Source: Oscillospiraceae bacterium (GTDB lineage: Bacteria > Bacillota > Clostridia > Oscillospirales > CAG-272). Taken from it: a stretch of DNA of 50,588 nt. Positions 43,965-50,588 of this stretch are shown one piece after another. Both the position numbers and the translations under genes were made by a program. The stretch is taken from contig SVRJ01000012.1 in the NCBI GenBank assembly GCA_015064885.1, positions 1-50,588 on the forward strand, given 5' to 3'. The notes under the pieces were generated by a model. It did not search any database and was not told the DNA's origin. It saw nothing but the letters and a program-made list of their open reading frames with translations. Each line of letters begins with the position of its first letter. Position 1 is the first letter of the stretch.

Positions 43965-44393
43965 ATGTCCACATTTATGGCAAAACCCGAAACCGTTAAG
44001 CGCGGTTGGTATGTGATAGATGCAGCAGGTAAGCCCCTCGGTAGAGTAGCTGTAGCAGCAGCTAACATTCTCCGCGGAAAGCACCGCCCCATATTCACAC
44101 CTCACGTTGATTGCGGCGAGTTCGTTATCATCGTTAACGCAGACAAGGCTATCCTTACAGGTAACAAGATGGAGCAGAAGTACTACAGACGTCACACAGG
44201 CTACATCGGCGGTCTTAAGGAAGTTCAGTACAAGACACTTATGGCAAAGAGACCCGAGCTTGCAATGCAGCTCGCAGTTAAGGGAATGCTCCCTCACAAC
44301 ACAATAGGCGCAAAGTCCGCAACAAGACTCAAGGTCTATGCAGGCAGCGAACACAACCATGCAGCACAGCAGCCTGTTGCTGTTGAAGTTTGA
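43965..44393 (+). CDS. rplM: Ribosomal protein L13
   Basis: 142 aa, normal length. [17 protein letters not shown] (about 13-29), the nucleotide-like loop and [20 protein letters not shown] near the C-terminus are characteristic. Binds 23S rRNA early in 50S assembly. CGGAGGAA precedes ATG 43965. First of the conserved rplM-rpsI pair. Confidence 0.98.
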   Translation: MSTFMAKPETVKRGWYVIDAAGKPLGRVAVAAANILRGKHRPIFTPHVDCGEFVIIVNADKAILTGNKMEQKYYRRHTGYIGGLKEVQYKTLMAKRPELAMQLAVKGMLPHNTIGAKSATRLKVYAGSEHNHAAQQPVAVEV

Positions 44394-44413
44394 TTCGGGA
44401 AAGGAGTAAGAAG

Positions 44414-44818
44414 ATGACATATACAAGTGCAAAACCCTATTTCTACGGCACGGGCAGAAGAAAGAAGTCTGTTGCTCGCGTACGTATACTTCCCGGAACA
44501 GGAAACGTTACAGTAAACGGCAAGAGCATTGACGAGTACTTCGGACTCGACACACTCAAGCTCATCGTAAACCAGCCCTTCGGAGCAACTGCAACAGAAG
44601 GCAAGTTCGACGTTATCGCTACAGTTAAGGGCGGCGGACTTTCCGGTCAGGCAGGCGCAGTAAGACACGGTATCTCCCGTGCTCTCGTTCTCGCAGACGA
44701 AGCTAACAAGACAGCTCTCAAGGCTGCAGGCTTCCTCACAAGAGACCCTCGTATGAAGGAAAGAAAGAAGTACGGACTCAAGGGCGCTCGTCGTGCTCCT
44801 CAGTTCTCCAAGAGATAA
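44414..44818 (+). CDS. rpsI: Ribosomal protein S9
   Basis: 134 aa. [15 protein letters not shown] at the start and [18 protein letters not shown] at the end are diagnostic; the C-terminal KR tail reaches the P-site tRNA. AAAGGAG precedes ATG 44414; the frame upstream overlaps rplM and lacks a site. The last 16 bases, spanning the stop codon and the following G (44806-44821), are repeated at 45826-45841. Confidence 0.98.
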   Translation: MTYTSAKPYFYGTGRRKKSVARVRILPGTGNVTVNGKSIDEYFGLDTLKLIVNQPFGATATEGKFDVIATVKGGGLSGQAGAVRHGISRALVLADEANKTALKAAGFLTRDPRMKERKKYGLKGARRAPQFSKR

Positions 44819-44821
44819 TTG
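44806..44821. repeat. Direct repeat, left copy (candidate attachment core in rpsI)
   Basis: CTCCAAGAGATAATTG, covering the last codons and stop of rpsI; the identical sequence occurs 1,020 bp to the right. This is the pattern left by site-specific integration into a gene 3' end that restores the gene. Confidence 0.6.
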
Positions 44822-44832
44822 CATACAGCACA

Positions 44833-44991
44833 TTATTTCTCATATGCAAAAAGCTCTGCTATGCAGGGCTTTTTGTTTTTTTCGAGCACCTCGGTCATTG
44901 CAATACTGAAATCACCTCTAATATCTACGTTCACATCTTCAAGGAATACAAAGCCAAGAGCCTCTAATCTATCGAGCACGATTTGCTTTAA
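44833..44991 (-). pseudogene. Fragment of a lost gene
   Basis: An open frame of 52 codons plus stop that reads DRLEALGFVFLEDVNVDI ... VLEKNKKPCIAELFAYEK and has no usable ATG or ribosome site; an in-frame stop lies just upstream at 44992-44994. It overlaps the hairpin after rpsI. The sequence reads like a protein C-terminus, but I do not recognise the family. Confidence 0.35.
44848..44874 (+). terminator. Terminator after rpsI
   Basis: AAAAAGCTCTGC/GCAGGGCTTTTT, 3-nt loop, followed by G and a further T-run. Confidence 0.8.
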
Positions 44992-44994
44992 TCA

Positions 44995-45033
44995 AAAAGG
45001 GCGGTTCAACTATATGTTGAGCCGTCTTTTTAT
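44995..45033. terminator. Bidirectional hairpin
   Basis: GGTTCAAC/GTTGAGCC core with AAAAA on the left and TTTTT on the right. The core GGGCGGTTCAA recurs at about 46058. Confidence 0.65.
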
Positions 45034-45057
45034 GTTGAATAATATTAACTATTGTAA

Positions 45058-45086
45058 TTGACAAATATCTGAAAATGTGATATAAT
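45058..45086 (+). promoter_or_regulatory. Promoter of the candidate structured RNA
   Basis: TTGACA (45058-45063), 17-bp spacer, TATAAT (45081-45086). The expected start (about 45092) is the first base of the RNA's closing stem. Confidence 0.88.
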
Positions 45087-45090
45087 AAGC

Positions 45091-45251
45091 GTGCTACACA
45101 ATTTTATACATTTTCTATCTAAGTGGCTTTACGTTTGGTAAAAACGTAGGCTTTGCTTGTCATATCCACTTAGATGTGAAATTGTGTAGCAACAATGAGC
45201 GAAACTGCGTTTTTCGGTGCGTGGTTTCGGCTACGCACCTTTTATTTTTTA
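45091..45251 (+). ncRNA. Candidate stand-alone structured RNA of unknown class
   Basis: Between the promoter and a strong terminator are about 160 nt with nested pairing: GCTACACAATTT (from about 45092) with AAATTGTGTAGC (to about 45190), then ATCTAAGTGG with CCACTTAGAT, and an inner ACGTTT/AAAACGT hairpin. The terminator is GGTGCGTGG/CTACGCACC (45216-45224/45231-45239) with TTTTATTTTTT. The rod-with-bulge shape recalls 6S RNA, but the sequence is not one I recognise. The lipoprotein start follows 37 nt after the terminator. Confidence 0.6.
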
Positions 45252-45287
45252 CCGATAAAAAATTTTTATCTTGTAAGGAGTACGAAA

Positions 45288-45728
45288 ATGAAGAAGGCAA
45301 TTTGTTTAACCTTGGTTATTTTGAGTATCGCAAGTTGTTTGACTGCCTGCAGTTTTACCAGCAACATTATGAATGTCCAAAAGGACAAAGCTGAATCTAC
45401 ACCCAAGGTAGAAGAAATGATGTCTGCTATGGCAGAAAAAAGTGTGTCCGACGCGACATCACTACTACATCCCGAGGCAAAAGAGAAAGCTGATGATGCT
45501 ATAGAGCAAATAGTAAGCTACGTTAACGGCAGAAGCGTTAGTTCTATGGAACTCATAAATATAAATGTTTCTTCCTCAACGAGTACATCCGGCAAAATGC
45601 GAAAGGAACAGGCTGTATATCAAGTTGCTATGGATGATGGTGAGATTTTTTACTTGAATACAGTCTACGTTACCAATAATGACGGCGACGGATTTATTTC
45701 TTTCCAGCTGGTGCTTGGAATAGTGTAA
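45288..45728 (+). CDS. Small lipoprotein, unknown function
   Basis: 146 aa. Signal peptide with lipobox LTAC (lipidated C21; ICLTLVILSIASCLTAC). The mature part starts with a Ser/Lys-rich linker, then one helical-plus-beta domain (about 35-146: VEEMMSAMAEKSVSDATSLLHPEA ... SFQLVLGIV) like a small NTF2-type or DUF4019-type fold; this fold call is a guess. TAAGGAG precedes ATG 45288; the longer open frame from 45195 begins inside the RNA gene. AT-rich, inside the segment bounded by the rpsI-end repeat. Confidence 0.72.
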   Translation: MKKAICLTLVILSIASCLTACSFTSNIMNVQKDKAESTPKVEEMMSAMAEKSVSDATSLLHPEAKEKADDAIEQIVSYVNGRSVSSMELININVSSSTSTSGKMRKEQAVYQVAMDDGEIFYLNTVYVTNNDGDGFISFQLVLGIV

Positions 45729-45825
45729 CTTATATTTATCTTTGAAAAAAACATTGATAATGCGTTATTAGTTGGTGCAACATTTATGCGATGTTATTTA
45801 TGATATAGGGCGGCGGTTTTTTAAG

Positions 45826-45841
45826 CTCCAAGAGATAATTG
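45826..45841. repeat. Direct repeat, right copy
   Basis: CTCCAAGAGATAATTG identical to 44806-44821. It is followed by ACAGC...GCTGTTTTTT (about 45858-45887), a hairpin that could be the original rpsI terminator. Confidence 0.6.
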
Positions 45842-45888
45842 TTTTATTATCGAAATTACAGCACTCACTTGTGCGGCGCTGTTTTTTG

Positions 45889-46040
45889 CCCCGTGTCATT
45901 CTGAGCTTGTCGAACTTTTCCGTCGTAGATCCCGTCTGCACTTTGTTTGACGCTGCTTTGCAGTTCGACTTCGCTTCGCTCCGCTCAGGATGACACGACG
46001 GAAAAGCACGAGCCGTAGGCGAGTGGAATCTCGGGGCGAA
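45889..46040. repeat. GTGTCATTCTGAGC-type palindromic repeat
   Basis: CCCCGTGTCATTCTGAGC (45889-45906) pairs with GCTCAGGATGACACG (45983-45997); CTTTTCCGTCGT pairs with ACGACGGAAAAG; the outermost CCCCG pairs with CGGGG (about 46033). No reading frame. This repeat type is frequent between genes in many gut bacteria. The rest of 45729-46091 shows no gene. Confidence 0.7.
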
Positions 46041-46091
46041 CCATAGGCAATATAAAAGGGCGGTTCAATTTGTAAAAACTCTGCCTTCCTA

Positions 46092-46120
46092 TTTACTTTT
46101 CACCGTTTTTATGGTATAAT
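46092..46120 (+). promoter_or_regulatory. Promoter of the 46166 gene
   Basis: TTTACT (46092-46097), 17-bp spacer, TATAAT (46115-46120). Confidence 0.75.
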
Positions 46121-46165
46121 CTAATTGATCGATAAACTTGAATTTGTTGAACAGAGGTATATGAT

Positions 46166-46708
46166 ATGACTTTATCGCAAGCTAAGGAATTATTAAAATC
46201 AAATTTCATGCAATTTACCGAAATGGAGTTTGCAAATGAAGTGGATTTTCTCAATCATATATCACAATTTCCTTACACTAAAAAAGCAAAAGAACACAAA
46301 TTTTATGCTTTGATAATTCAAAGCAATAACGGGAAAAGACACATAGAATTAGAATTTGAAGAGAAGAACGGCGAGTATGTGTTTTGGGACTTATGGTTTG
46401 GAGATTTTTGTTTTGAATTTTTTTCCGATGATGCGGATGAAGATTATTCATATTTGATAGAAGAAATTCAACTAATAATGAAAGGCAACTGTACCATTAT
46501 AAATGTTACTAACCCAAAAACGAAGCGTCGGATTGGCGATGCACAATTTGGCCGCAATGATACCGATGATGATATGTTTGGTGAAATGGGTTTTCAAAAA
46601 GCTATGAAACGAATTCGAAAAAAGAGGACATTTTTTGAACGGCTGTTTGGATTTAGACGAAGTTACGAAATCTATGATTGGAATACTTACGAACGCATAG
46701 TAAAATAA
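46166..46708 (+). CDS. Unknown cytoplasmic protein, AT-rich
   Basis: 180 aa. Alpha/beta, acidic in the middle (FFSDDADEDYSYLIEEIQ) and basic at the end (KAMKRIRKKRTFFERLFGFRRSYEIYDW). No signal peptide, no membrane span. Base composition is clearly lower in GC than the housekeeping genes to its left, which suggests acquisition. The size and lone setting would suit an immunity-type or phage-derived protein, but nothing proves it. AGAGGT precedes ATG 46166. Confidence 0.7.
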   Translation: MTLSQAKELLKSNFMQFTEMEFANEVDFLNHISQFPYTKKAKEHKFYALIIQSNNGKRHIELEFEEKNGEYVFWDLWFGDFCFEFFSDDADEDYSYLIEEIQLIMKGNCTIINVTNPKTKRRIGDAQFGRNDTDDDMFGEMGFQKAMKRIRKKRTFFERLFGFRRSYEIYDWNTYERIVK

Positions 46709-46771
46709 TCGTCCAATCCCAATTTATCGCCCGGAACAGCGTTGAATGTTGGTGTGATCTTTGAGAACAAT

Positions 46772-46868
46772 GAATTGCCCTTACGGATATGAATTGGATT
46801 ACGCCATGAATTGAACCTTCGGTTCATGAATTGCCTGCGGCATTGATGTTACAGGGCAATTCATTTTT
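46772..46868. repeat. Palindromic element ATGAATTGCCC
   Basis: 13-bp perfect arms AATGAATTGCCCT (about 46771) and AGGGCAATTCATT (to about 46865), with an inner GAACC-TTC-GGTTC hairpin and several extra copies of ATGAATTG. It ends in a T-run and may double as terminator for the 46166 gene. Confidence 0.65.
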
Positions 46869-46878
46869 CTGCGTCCTA

Positions 46879-46907
46879 TTGACTTTTAGGTGCTTCTGTG
46901 GTATAAT
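46879..46907 (+). promoter_or_regulatory. Promoter of the vanZ-like operon
   Basis: TTGACT (46879-46884), 17-bp spacer, TATAAT (46902-46907). Confidence 0.8.
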
Positions 46908-46952
46908 CAAGCTACGGTATAATATCGAATACGTGTATTGGAGTAATGAAAG

Positions 46953-47498
46953 ATGATTCGGATATCATACGGAGCTATGATTTTGGCGGTAAGCATAATA
47001 TGGTGCATGATCAGAGTGATCGTCGCTCTCCGCAATAAGCGTGTAAACGTTGTGAGAGAGCTGCAGCTGCTTTTGGTCTACGTGTGCATTGTTGTTATCA
47101 TAAGATTTACGTTTTGCCCTTTCGAAACTGTCGATGGAAAAATACAGCCCTTACTTTTTGATTCGGAAAGGATACTTCCGCTTAGAATAAATCTGATCCC
47201 GTTTGTTTATCTGTTCGATTACGAGACGGTCAGGGAGATTATGTTGAATCTTTTAGGTAATAGCTTGATGTTTGTTCCGGTAGGTATCGTTTATCCGATA
47301 GTTTATAAGAAGCTCAATACTCACGTAAAGGTCATAGCTGCCGGAATAGGCTTTTCTCTTGCAATCGAGCTGCTGCAGCTGCCCTTTTTCGACAGGGTAA
47401 GCGACGTTGACGATCTGATACTGAATTCGCTCGGATACCTTCTCGGATATCTGATATATCTTTTGGTAAAGCGTATAAAGACGGGCCGCAGAGCATAA
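46953..47498 (+). CDS. VanZ-like family membrane protein
   Basis: 181 aa with four or five membrane spans. The VanZ pattern is visible: PFET, LRINLIPF, NLLGNSLMFVPVGI and SLAIELLQL followed by RVSDVDDLILNSLGYLLGYL. Some members give low teicoplanin resistance, but most are of unknown function; here there is no van cluster. Stop is followed directly by the next ATG (47499), so the two proteins are probably made together. Confidence 0.88.
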   Translation: MIRISYGAMILAVSIIWCMIRVIVALRNKRVNVVRELQLLLVYVCIVVIIRFTFCPFETVDGKIQPLLFDSERILPLRINLIPFVYLFDYETVREIMLNLLGNSLMFVPVGIVYPIVYKKLNTHVKVIAAGIGFSLAIELLQLPFFDRVSDVDDLILNSLGYLLGYLIYLLVKRIKTGRRA

Positions 47499-49196
47499 AT
47501 GAGGCATGGTATGAGGGAAAAATATATAGATCTTATGGAAAAGGCGCTCTCCGCATACACGGACGAGCATATAAAAAGATACCTTCGCGAGGTGAAGGAA
47601 AACGGACTTACCGAGCACGGCTTCCCGAGGCTTACCGCAAATATCGGTATTCTGATAGCACACGGCAGACGGGTAGATCTTCTTCCTCTCTTTACCGAGA
47701 TGATGGACGTTTGCTGCAGTATGTTTCTGCGTCCGCGCGTTAAGGCGGCAAACGAGTTTTCGGTGCGTGAGATAGTGTTCTGCATTGCAGAGCTTGAAAA
47801 AGCGGGAGCGGCAGACTCTGACAGAATACTCTGCTGGAAGGAGCAGATATCGAGGATAGTTCCCGAGGAGTGCTACGACGTTATCGTCGGGAGCGAGAGC
47901 GACAGGATAACCAACTGGGCGGTATTCGGTGCGCTCAGCGAATACGCTCGCCTTTACTTCGGTCTCGGAGAAAACATCGATTTTATAGAGCGTCAGCTTT
48001 CCTGCCAGCTTCAGTGGATAGACGAAAACGGAATGTACCGCGACAACAAGTCGCACGAATGCTATCAGCCGATAATGTACGATCTTGTGCCGAGAGGACT
48101 TTTTTCGCTTCTGCTCAAGCTCGGCTACCGCGGAAGATACTACGAAAAAATAGACGACTGTCTGCAAAAGGCGGGACTCCTCACTCTGAAGATGCAGTCT
48201 CCGAACGGAGAAATGCCCTTCGGAGGCAGAAGCAATCAGTTTGTCCATACCGAGCCGTGGCTTGCGGCAGTCTTCGAATACGAGGCGGTAAGATATGAGA
48301 GAGAAGGGAATACCGAGCTTGCGCGCGCCTTCCGCTCTGCCGCCGCAAGGGCGCTTGCCGTTACAGAGGAGTGGCTTTCAAAGGACCCGATACTGCATAT
48401 CAAAAACAGATTTCCCACAGAAACGAAATACGGCTGCGAGGGCTACGCCTATTTTGATAAATATATGATCACCGCGGCGTCAAATCTCTATGCCGCTTAC
48501 CTGCTCTCGGACAGTACGGTGAAAGCCGAGGCGTTTCCCGACCACGAGCCGACGGCTTTTGTTACCTCGCATTATTTTCACAAGGTGTTTCTGAAGAGCG
48601 GGGGCTATATGGCGGAGATAGATACCAATGCCGACCCGAAATACGACGCAAGCGGACTCGGCAGAGTACACCGCGAGGGTGCTCCCTCAGCCATCTGTAT
48701 GTCGGTGCCCTGTCCGTCAAGACCGTCGTATAAGGTCGACGTGGAAAAGCCTGCCGCGCTTTCTGTCTGCGCAGGCGTTTATACGAACGGAGAATGGAGT
48801 TTTGCAACAGACCCGTCGGTAAAATACGAGGTGAAAAGCGCCCTTTGCGACAGTGAGAGCGCGCGGGCGTCCGTGCTTTGCCGCTTTCCCGACGGCGCGT
48901 GCGTAAACACCGAATATACCGTAAGTGAAAAAGGAGTCACCCTCGCTCTATGCGGAAGCGGAAGAATAGCCTGCCTTCTCCCCGCCTTCTCGTTTGACGG
49001 AGAGAAGCGGACCGAAATAACCGTCGGCGAAAACGAGCTGACTGTTTCCTATAACGGATACGTGTGCAGATATACCGTCAGCGGAAGCATCGTTGACCGA
49101 AACGTCACCGCCGCCAACCGTAACGGACACTACCGCACGTTTGCGGCAGAGGCGGAGGACACCCTCTGCGTGAAAATAGAGATAGTAAAGGAATGA
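47499..49196 (+). CDS. Polysaccharide-lyase-like alpha/alpha-toroid protein
   Basis: 565 aa. The first 350 residues are helical repeats with WIDENGMYRDN, YDLVPRGLFSLLLKLGYRG and PNGEMPFGGRSNQFVHTEPWLAA, as in (alpha/alpha) barrel lyases and DUF2264/heparinase-type proteins; the last 210 are a beta-sandwich. No signal peptide, so it would act on oligosaccharides inside the cell. Exact family and substrate are unknown; a link to rhamnose-containing pectin is speculative. ATG 47499 abuts the vanZ stop; ATG 47511, with GAGG before it, is an equally good start. Confidence 0.65.
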   Translation: MRHGMREKYIDLMEKALSAYTDEHIKRYLREVKENGLTEHGFPRLTANIGILIAHGRRVDLLPLFTEMMDVCCSMFLRPRVKAANEFSVREIVFCIAELEKAGAADSDRILCWKEQISRIVPEECYDVIVGSESDRITNWAVFGALSEYARLYFGLGENIDFIERQLSCQLQWIDENGMYRDNKSHECYQPIMYDLVPRGLFSLLLKLGYRGRYYEKIDDCLQKAGLLTLKMQSPNGEMPFGGRSNQFVHTEPWLAAVFEYEAVRYEREGNTELARAFRSAAARALAVTEEWLSKDPILHIKNRFPTETKYGCEGYAYFDKYMITAASNLYAAYLLSDSTVKAEAFPDHEPTAFVTSHYFHKVFLKSGGYMAEIDTNADPKYDASGLGRVHREGAPSAICMSVPCPSRPSYKVDVEKPAALSVCAGVYTNGEWSFATDPSVKYEVKSALCDSESARASVLCRFPDGACVNTEYTVSEKGVTLALCGSGRIACLLPAFSFDGEKRTEITVGENELTVSYNGYVCRYTVSGSIVDRNVTAANRNGHYRTFAAEAEDTLCVKIEIVKE

Positions 49197-49236
49197 CCGA
49201 AACAAAAATTTCTCACACGGGCAAAGGAGAGTACCC

Positions 49237-49719
49237 ATGAAAAAGAAAATATATCATTGGCATGCCTTGTATTACGTACTTGCGGCGGCTTTCTACGTCT
49301 TATATTATCTGCTCTGGTCGCTTATATCGCTTGCGATCGGAGGAAGGACCTCGGACATCGGTGTGGCTATGGCGCTTACGGCTGTTATGCTGTACGTCGG
49401 TCTCCCCCTTTTCGTGATCTTTATCTCACGCTTCAGCCTTATCCGCCTGTACGTCGATCCGTTCATAGCCGCGTTGACTCCCGCCCTGCTTTACTGCACG
49501 ATGATAACGGGTAAAATGAAATACGTCAAGGAATTTTCCGATGCGGTGAAAAGGGTAAACTTAAGCCTTGTCAGTAACGGCGGAGAGGGGCTTATATTCT
49601 TTGTTCTCCTCTTTGTGCTCGGGCTTTTCGCATCCTTTTCGGTAAAAAGAAAAAACCGACAGAGCATTTCCTACAGAATTATAGAGAGGATATGCGGACG
49701 TAATGCGGCCGCAATCTAA
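49237..49719 (+). CDS. Membrane protein, four spans, unknown function
   Basis: 160 aa. Hydrophobic spans at about 10-32, 40-62, 70-90 and 113-132, a basic loop and a basic C-terminus (SVKRKNRQSISYRII). AAAGGAGA precedes ATG 49237. Same direction as the lyase-like gene, 40 bp on. I recognise no family. Confidence 0.65.
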   Translation: MKKKIYHWHALYYVLAAAFYVLYYLLWSLISLAIGGRTSDIGVAMALTAVMLYVGLPLFVIFISRFSLIRLYVDPFIAALTPALLYCTMITGKMKYVKEFSDAVKRVNLSLVSNGGEGLIFFVLLFVLGLFASFSVKRKNRQSISYRIIERICGRNAAAI

Positions 49720-49727
49720 AAATAAAA

Positions 49728-49769
49728 GACAGTAACTCCGTAAAAATCATAATTTTACGGCACCTGTCT
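49728..49769 (+). other. Nested hairpin in the DUF6061 leader
   Basis: AGACAG/CTGTCT closes around CCGTAAAA/TTTTACGG. No T-run directly after it. Confidence 0.5.
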
Positions 49770-49792
49770 TACAGTATTGGAAAACAGCTACG

Positions 49793-49837
49793 AAAAGAAC
49801 GATGGCGAGTCGAGAGACTTAGCATCGTTCTTTTTAT
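49793..49837 (+). terminator. Terminator-like hairpin before DUF6061
   Basis: AAAAGAACGATG/CATCGTTCTTTT (12-bp arms, 18-nt interior) with a T-run. It lies 35 bp before the next ATG, so it either ends the upstream unit or attenuates the DUF6061 gene. Confidence 0.7.
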
Positions 49838-49871
49838 ATCTCAAAACACTTGAAATCACGGAGGATTTACT

Positions 49872-50117
49872 ATGAAGCGTCTATTATCATGTGAGTTTAA
49901 CTTTGACACGGTCTGCGTGGAGCTGAAGTTTTCAGACGGCACTATGATTGCTACTGATACCATTGCTACTAAGAACGAGGTAGCCGATAATACGTATCAG
50001 CGGTCAGAGCTTGATTATCTTATCTGTAATGCCCCGATTGCATACGCCGATTTGATACTCAACGGCAACCCCGAAGCCTATCCAAAGGCTGTAACAGAAT
50101 ACAAAACGCTTGATTGA
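49872..50117 (+). CDS. DUF6061 family small protein
   Basis: 81 aa. The pattern LLSCEFNFDTVCVELKFSDG, then DTIATKNEVADNTYQRSELDYL and APIAYADLILNG, matches the DUF6061 family, small proteins often seen in plasmids and integrative elements of gut Firmicutes. Function unknown. CGGAGGATT precedes ATG 49872. Its presence supports an accessory character of the right end. Confidence 0.82.
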   Translation: MKRLLSCEFNFDTVCVELKFSDGTMIATDTIATKNEVADNTYQRSELDYLICNAPIAYADLILNGNPEAYPKAVTEYKTLD

Positions 50118-50122
50118 TTTTC

Positions 50123-50155
50123 ACACGCCTCAAGGTCAACTTAGGGCGTGTTTTC
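50123..50155 (+). terminator. Terminator after DUF6061
   Basis: ACACGCC/GGCGTGT stem with a 15-nt interior and TTTTC tail. Confidence 0.55.
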
Positions 50156-50196
50156 AAAAAAGTTACACTTTAACGTGATAAATTTTCTGCATCGTA

Positions 50197-50240
50197 TTGA
50201 AAAAATGGCAAAAATCATATATAATAATGTGTGTACACAC
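50197..50240 (+). promoter_or_regulatory. Promoter and palindromic operator of the radical SAM gene
   Basis: TTGAAA (50197-50202), 17-bp spacer, TATAAT (50220-50225), then the perfect palindrome GTGTGTACACAC (50229-50240) across the expected start site. A dimeric repressor could bind there. Confidence 0.7.
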
Positions 50241-50275
50241 TTTGATATTTCGTATTAACGCTATGGAGATAAATT

Positions 50276-50588
50276 ATGAAACTATCATCCTTTTTGCACT
50301 TTGCTGCTTTTGGGGTAAAGACAATTCTGTTTAGAAAGAAATCTCCGATCCTCGGAACTGTAATTGTTACAGATAAATGCAACTTACATTGTAAGCATTG
50401 TTCTGTCAACAACATCACAGCAATCGTCCATCCGTATGAACAGATCCGGCAAGAAATGCAGCAACTATATGACATGGGTGTTCGCATTTTGTTCTTCTGC
50501 GGTGGTGAAACATTCCTTTGGAAAGATGGCGAACGCACACTAAGAGATTTGGTCATTGAAGCAAAAAGCATGGGATTCCTCATTGTCA
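50276..50588 (+). CDS. Radical SAM protein, cut by the window end
   Basis: At least 104 aa, no stop before the window ends. VIVTDKCNLHCKHCSVNN holds the CxxxCxxC cluster motif; FFCGGETFLW is the GGE motif that binds SAM. The pattern is that of SPASM/twitch-type radical SAM proteins that modify peptides or act as maturases. A short N-terminal region (1-30) comes before the core. GGAGAT precedes ATG 50276. The partner or substrate lies outside the window. Confidence 0.85.
   Translation, partial: MKLSSFLHFAAFGVKTILFRKKSPILGTVIVTDKCNLHCKHCSVNNITAIVHPYEQIRQEMQQLYDMGVRILFFCGGETFLWKDGERTLRDLVIEAKSMGFLIV

Noticed and set aside
45195-45287. N-terminal extension of the lipoprotein
   Set aside because: It would be encoded by the 3' part of the candidate RNA and its terminator; the ATG with TAAGGAG and the signal peptide starts at 45288.
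1-50588. tRNA or rRNA genes
   Set aside because: I looked for tRNA arms (GTTCGAATC-type) and rRNA signatures and saw none; the closest look-alike is the T-box.

Overview
The window looks like chromosome of an uncultured, gut-type Clostridia member of the Firmicutes. The grounds are a SpoIIP homologue and a SleB-like hydrolase (spore-former ancestry), a Firmicutes T-box in front of valS, a DUF4364 gene, a ZTP (pfl-motif) riboswitch in front of pflB, a DUF6061 gene, strong AGGAGG-type ribosome sites, and many sigma-A promoters with an exact 17-bp spacer. Genus cannot be read from this sequence: there is no rRNA or tRNA gene.

Layout, left to right. 1-250 is a cluster of extragenic hairpins. 279-2730 holds a LexA-like XRE/S24 repressor, a small membrane protein and spoIIP. 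3033-5685 is a two-gene L-rhamnose operon (rhaB-rhaA) with an inverted repeat over its promoter. 5767-8087 holds an anchored YD-type repeat protein, a MITE-like hairpin element and a DUF2974 hydrolase. 8103-14268 is a T-box-controlled unit: valS, an MBL hydrolase, an FAD oxidoreductase and an ROK sugar kinase. 14454-18118 is a compact phage-like cassette (holin, amidase, tail-fibre-like protein, three small proteins) without head or integration genes. 18106-22000 holds a SleB-like protein, a zinc-ribbon gene with a promoter-terminator leader, DUF4364, hom and a NUDIX hydrolase that ends inside a tandem repeat. 22303-24567 is a membrane/zinc-ribbon/beta-propeller protein. 24629-27861 is the pflB-pflA operon behind a ZTP riboswitch.

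The most unusual part is 28070-37896: three tandem giant genes on the minus strand (1027, 1169 and 1048 aa). They share a colinear N-terminus of about 330 residues (zinc ribbon, helical region, TIR domain with the putative catalytic Glu at residue 261 in all three), and then zinc ribbons and Sel1-type repeats. Each carries a different extra module: a C-terminal membrane domain, a BspA-like leucine-rich block, or a ribosomal L7/L12 C-terminal-like domain. Downstream of pepD and with no visible terminators between them, they look like a diversified TIR signalling or defence operon.

38-44.8 kb is housekeeping (pepD, mreB, an S1-domain protein, rplM-rpsI) plus a duplicated-domain surface protein. 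From 44.8 kb on the sequence becomes AT-rich and accessory. The last 16 bases at the rpsI 3' end recur 1,020 bp downstream, bracketing a gene remnant, a candidate stand-alone structured RNA and a lipoprotein; this resembles an integration scar. After it come palindromic repeats, an unknown gene, a vanZ-like gene coupled to a polysaccharide-lyase-like gene, a membrane protein, DUF6061 and a radical SAM gene cut by the window end.
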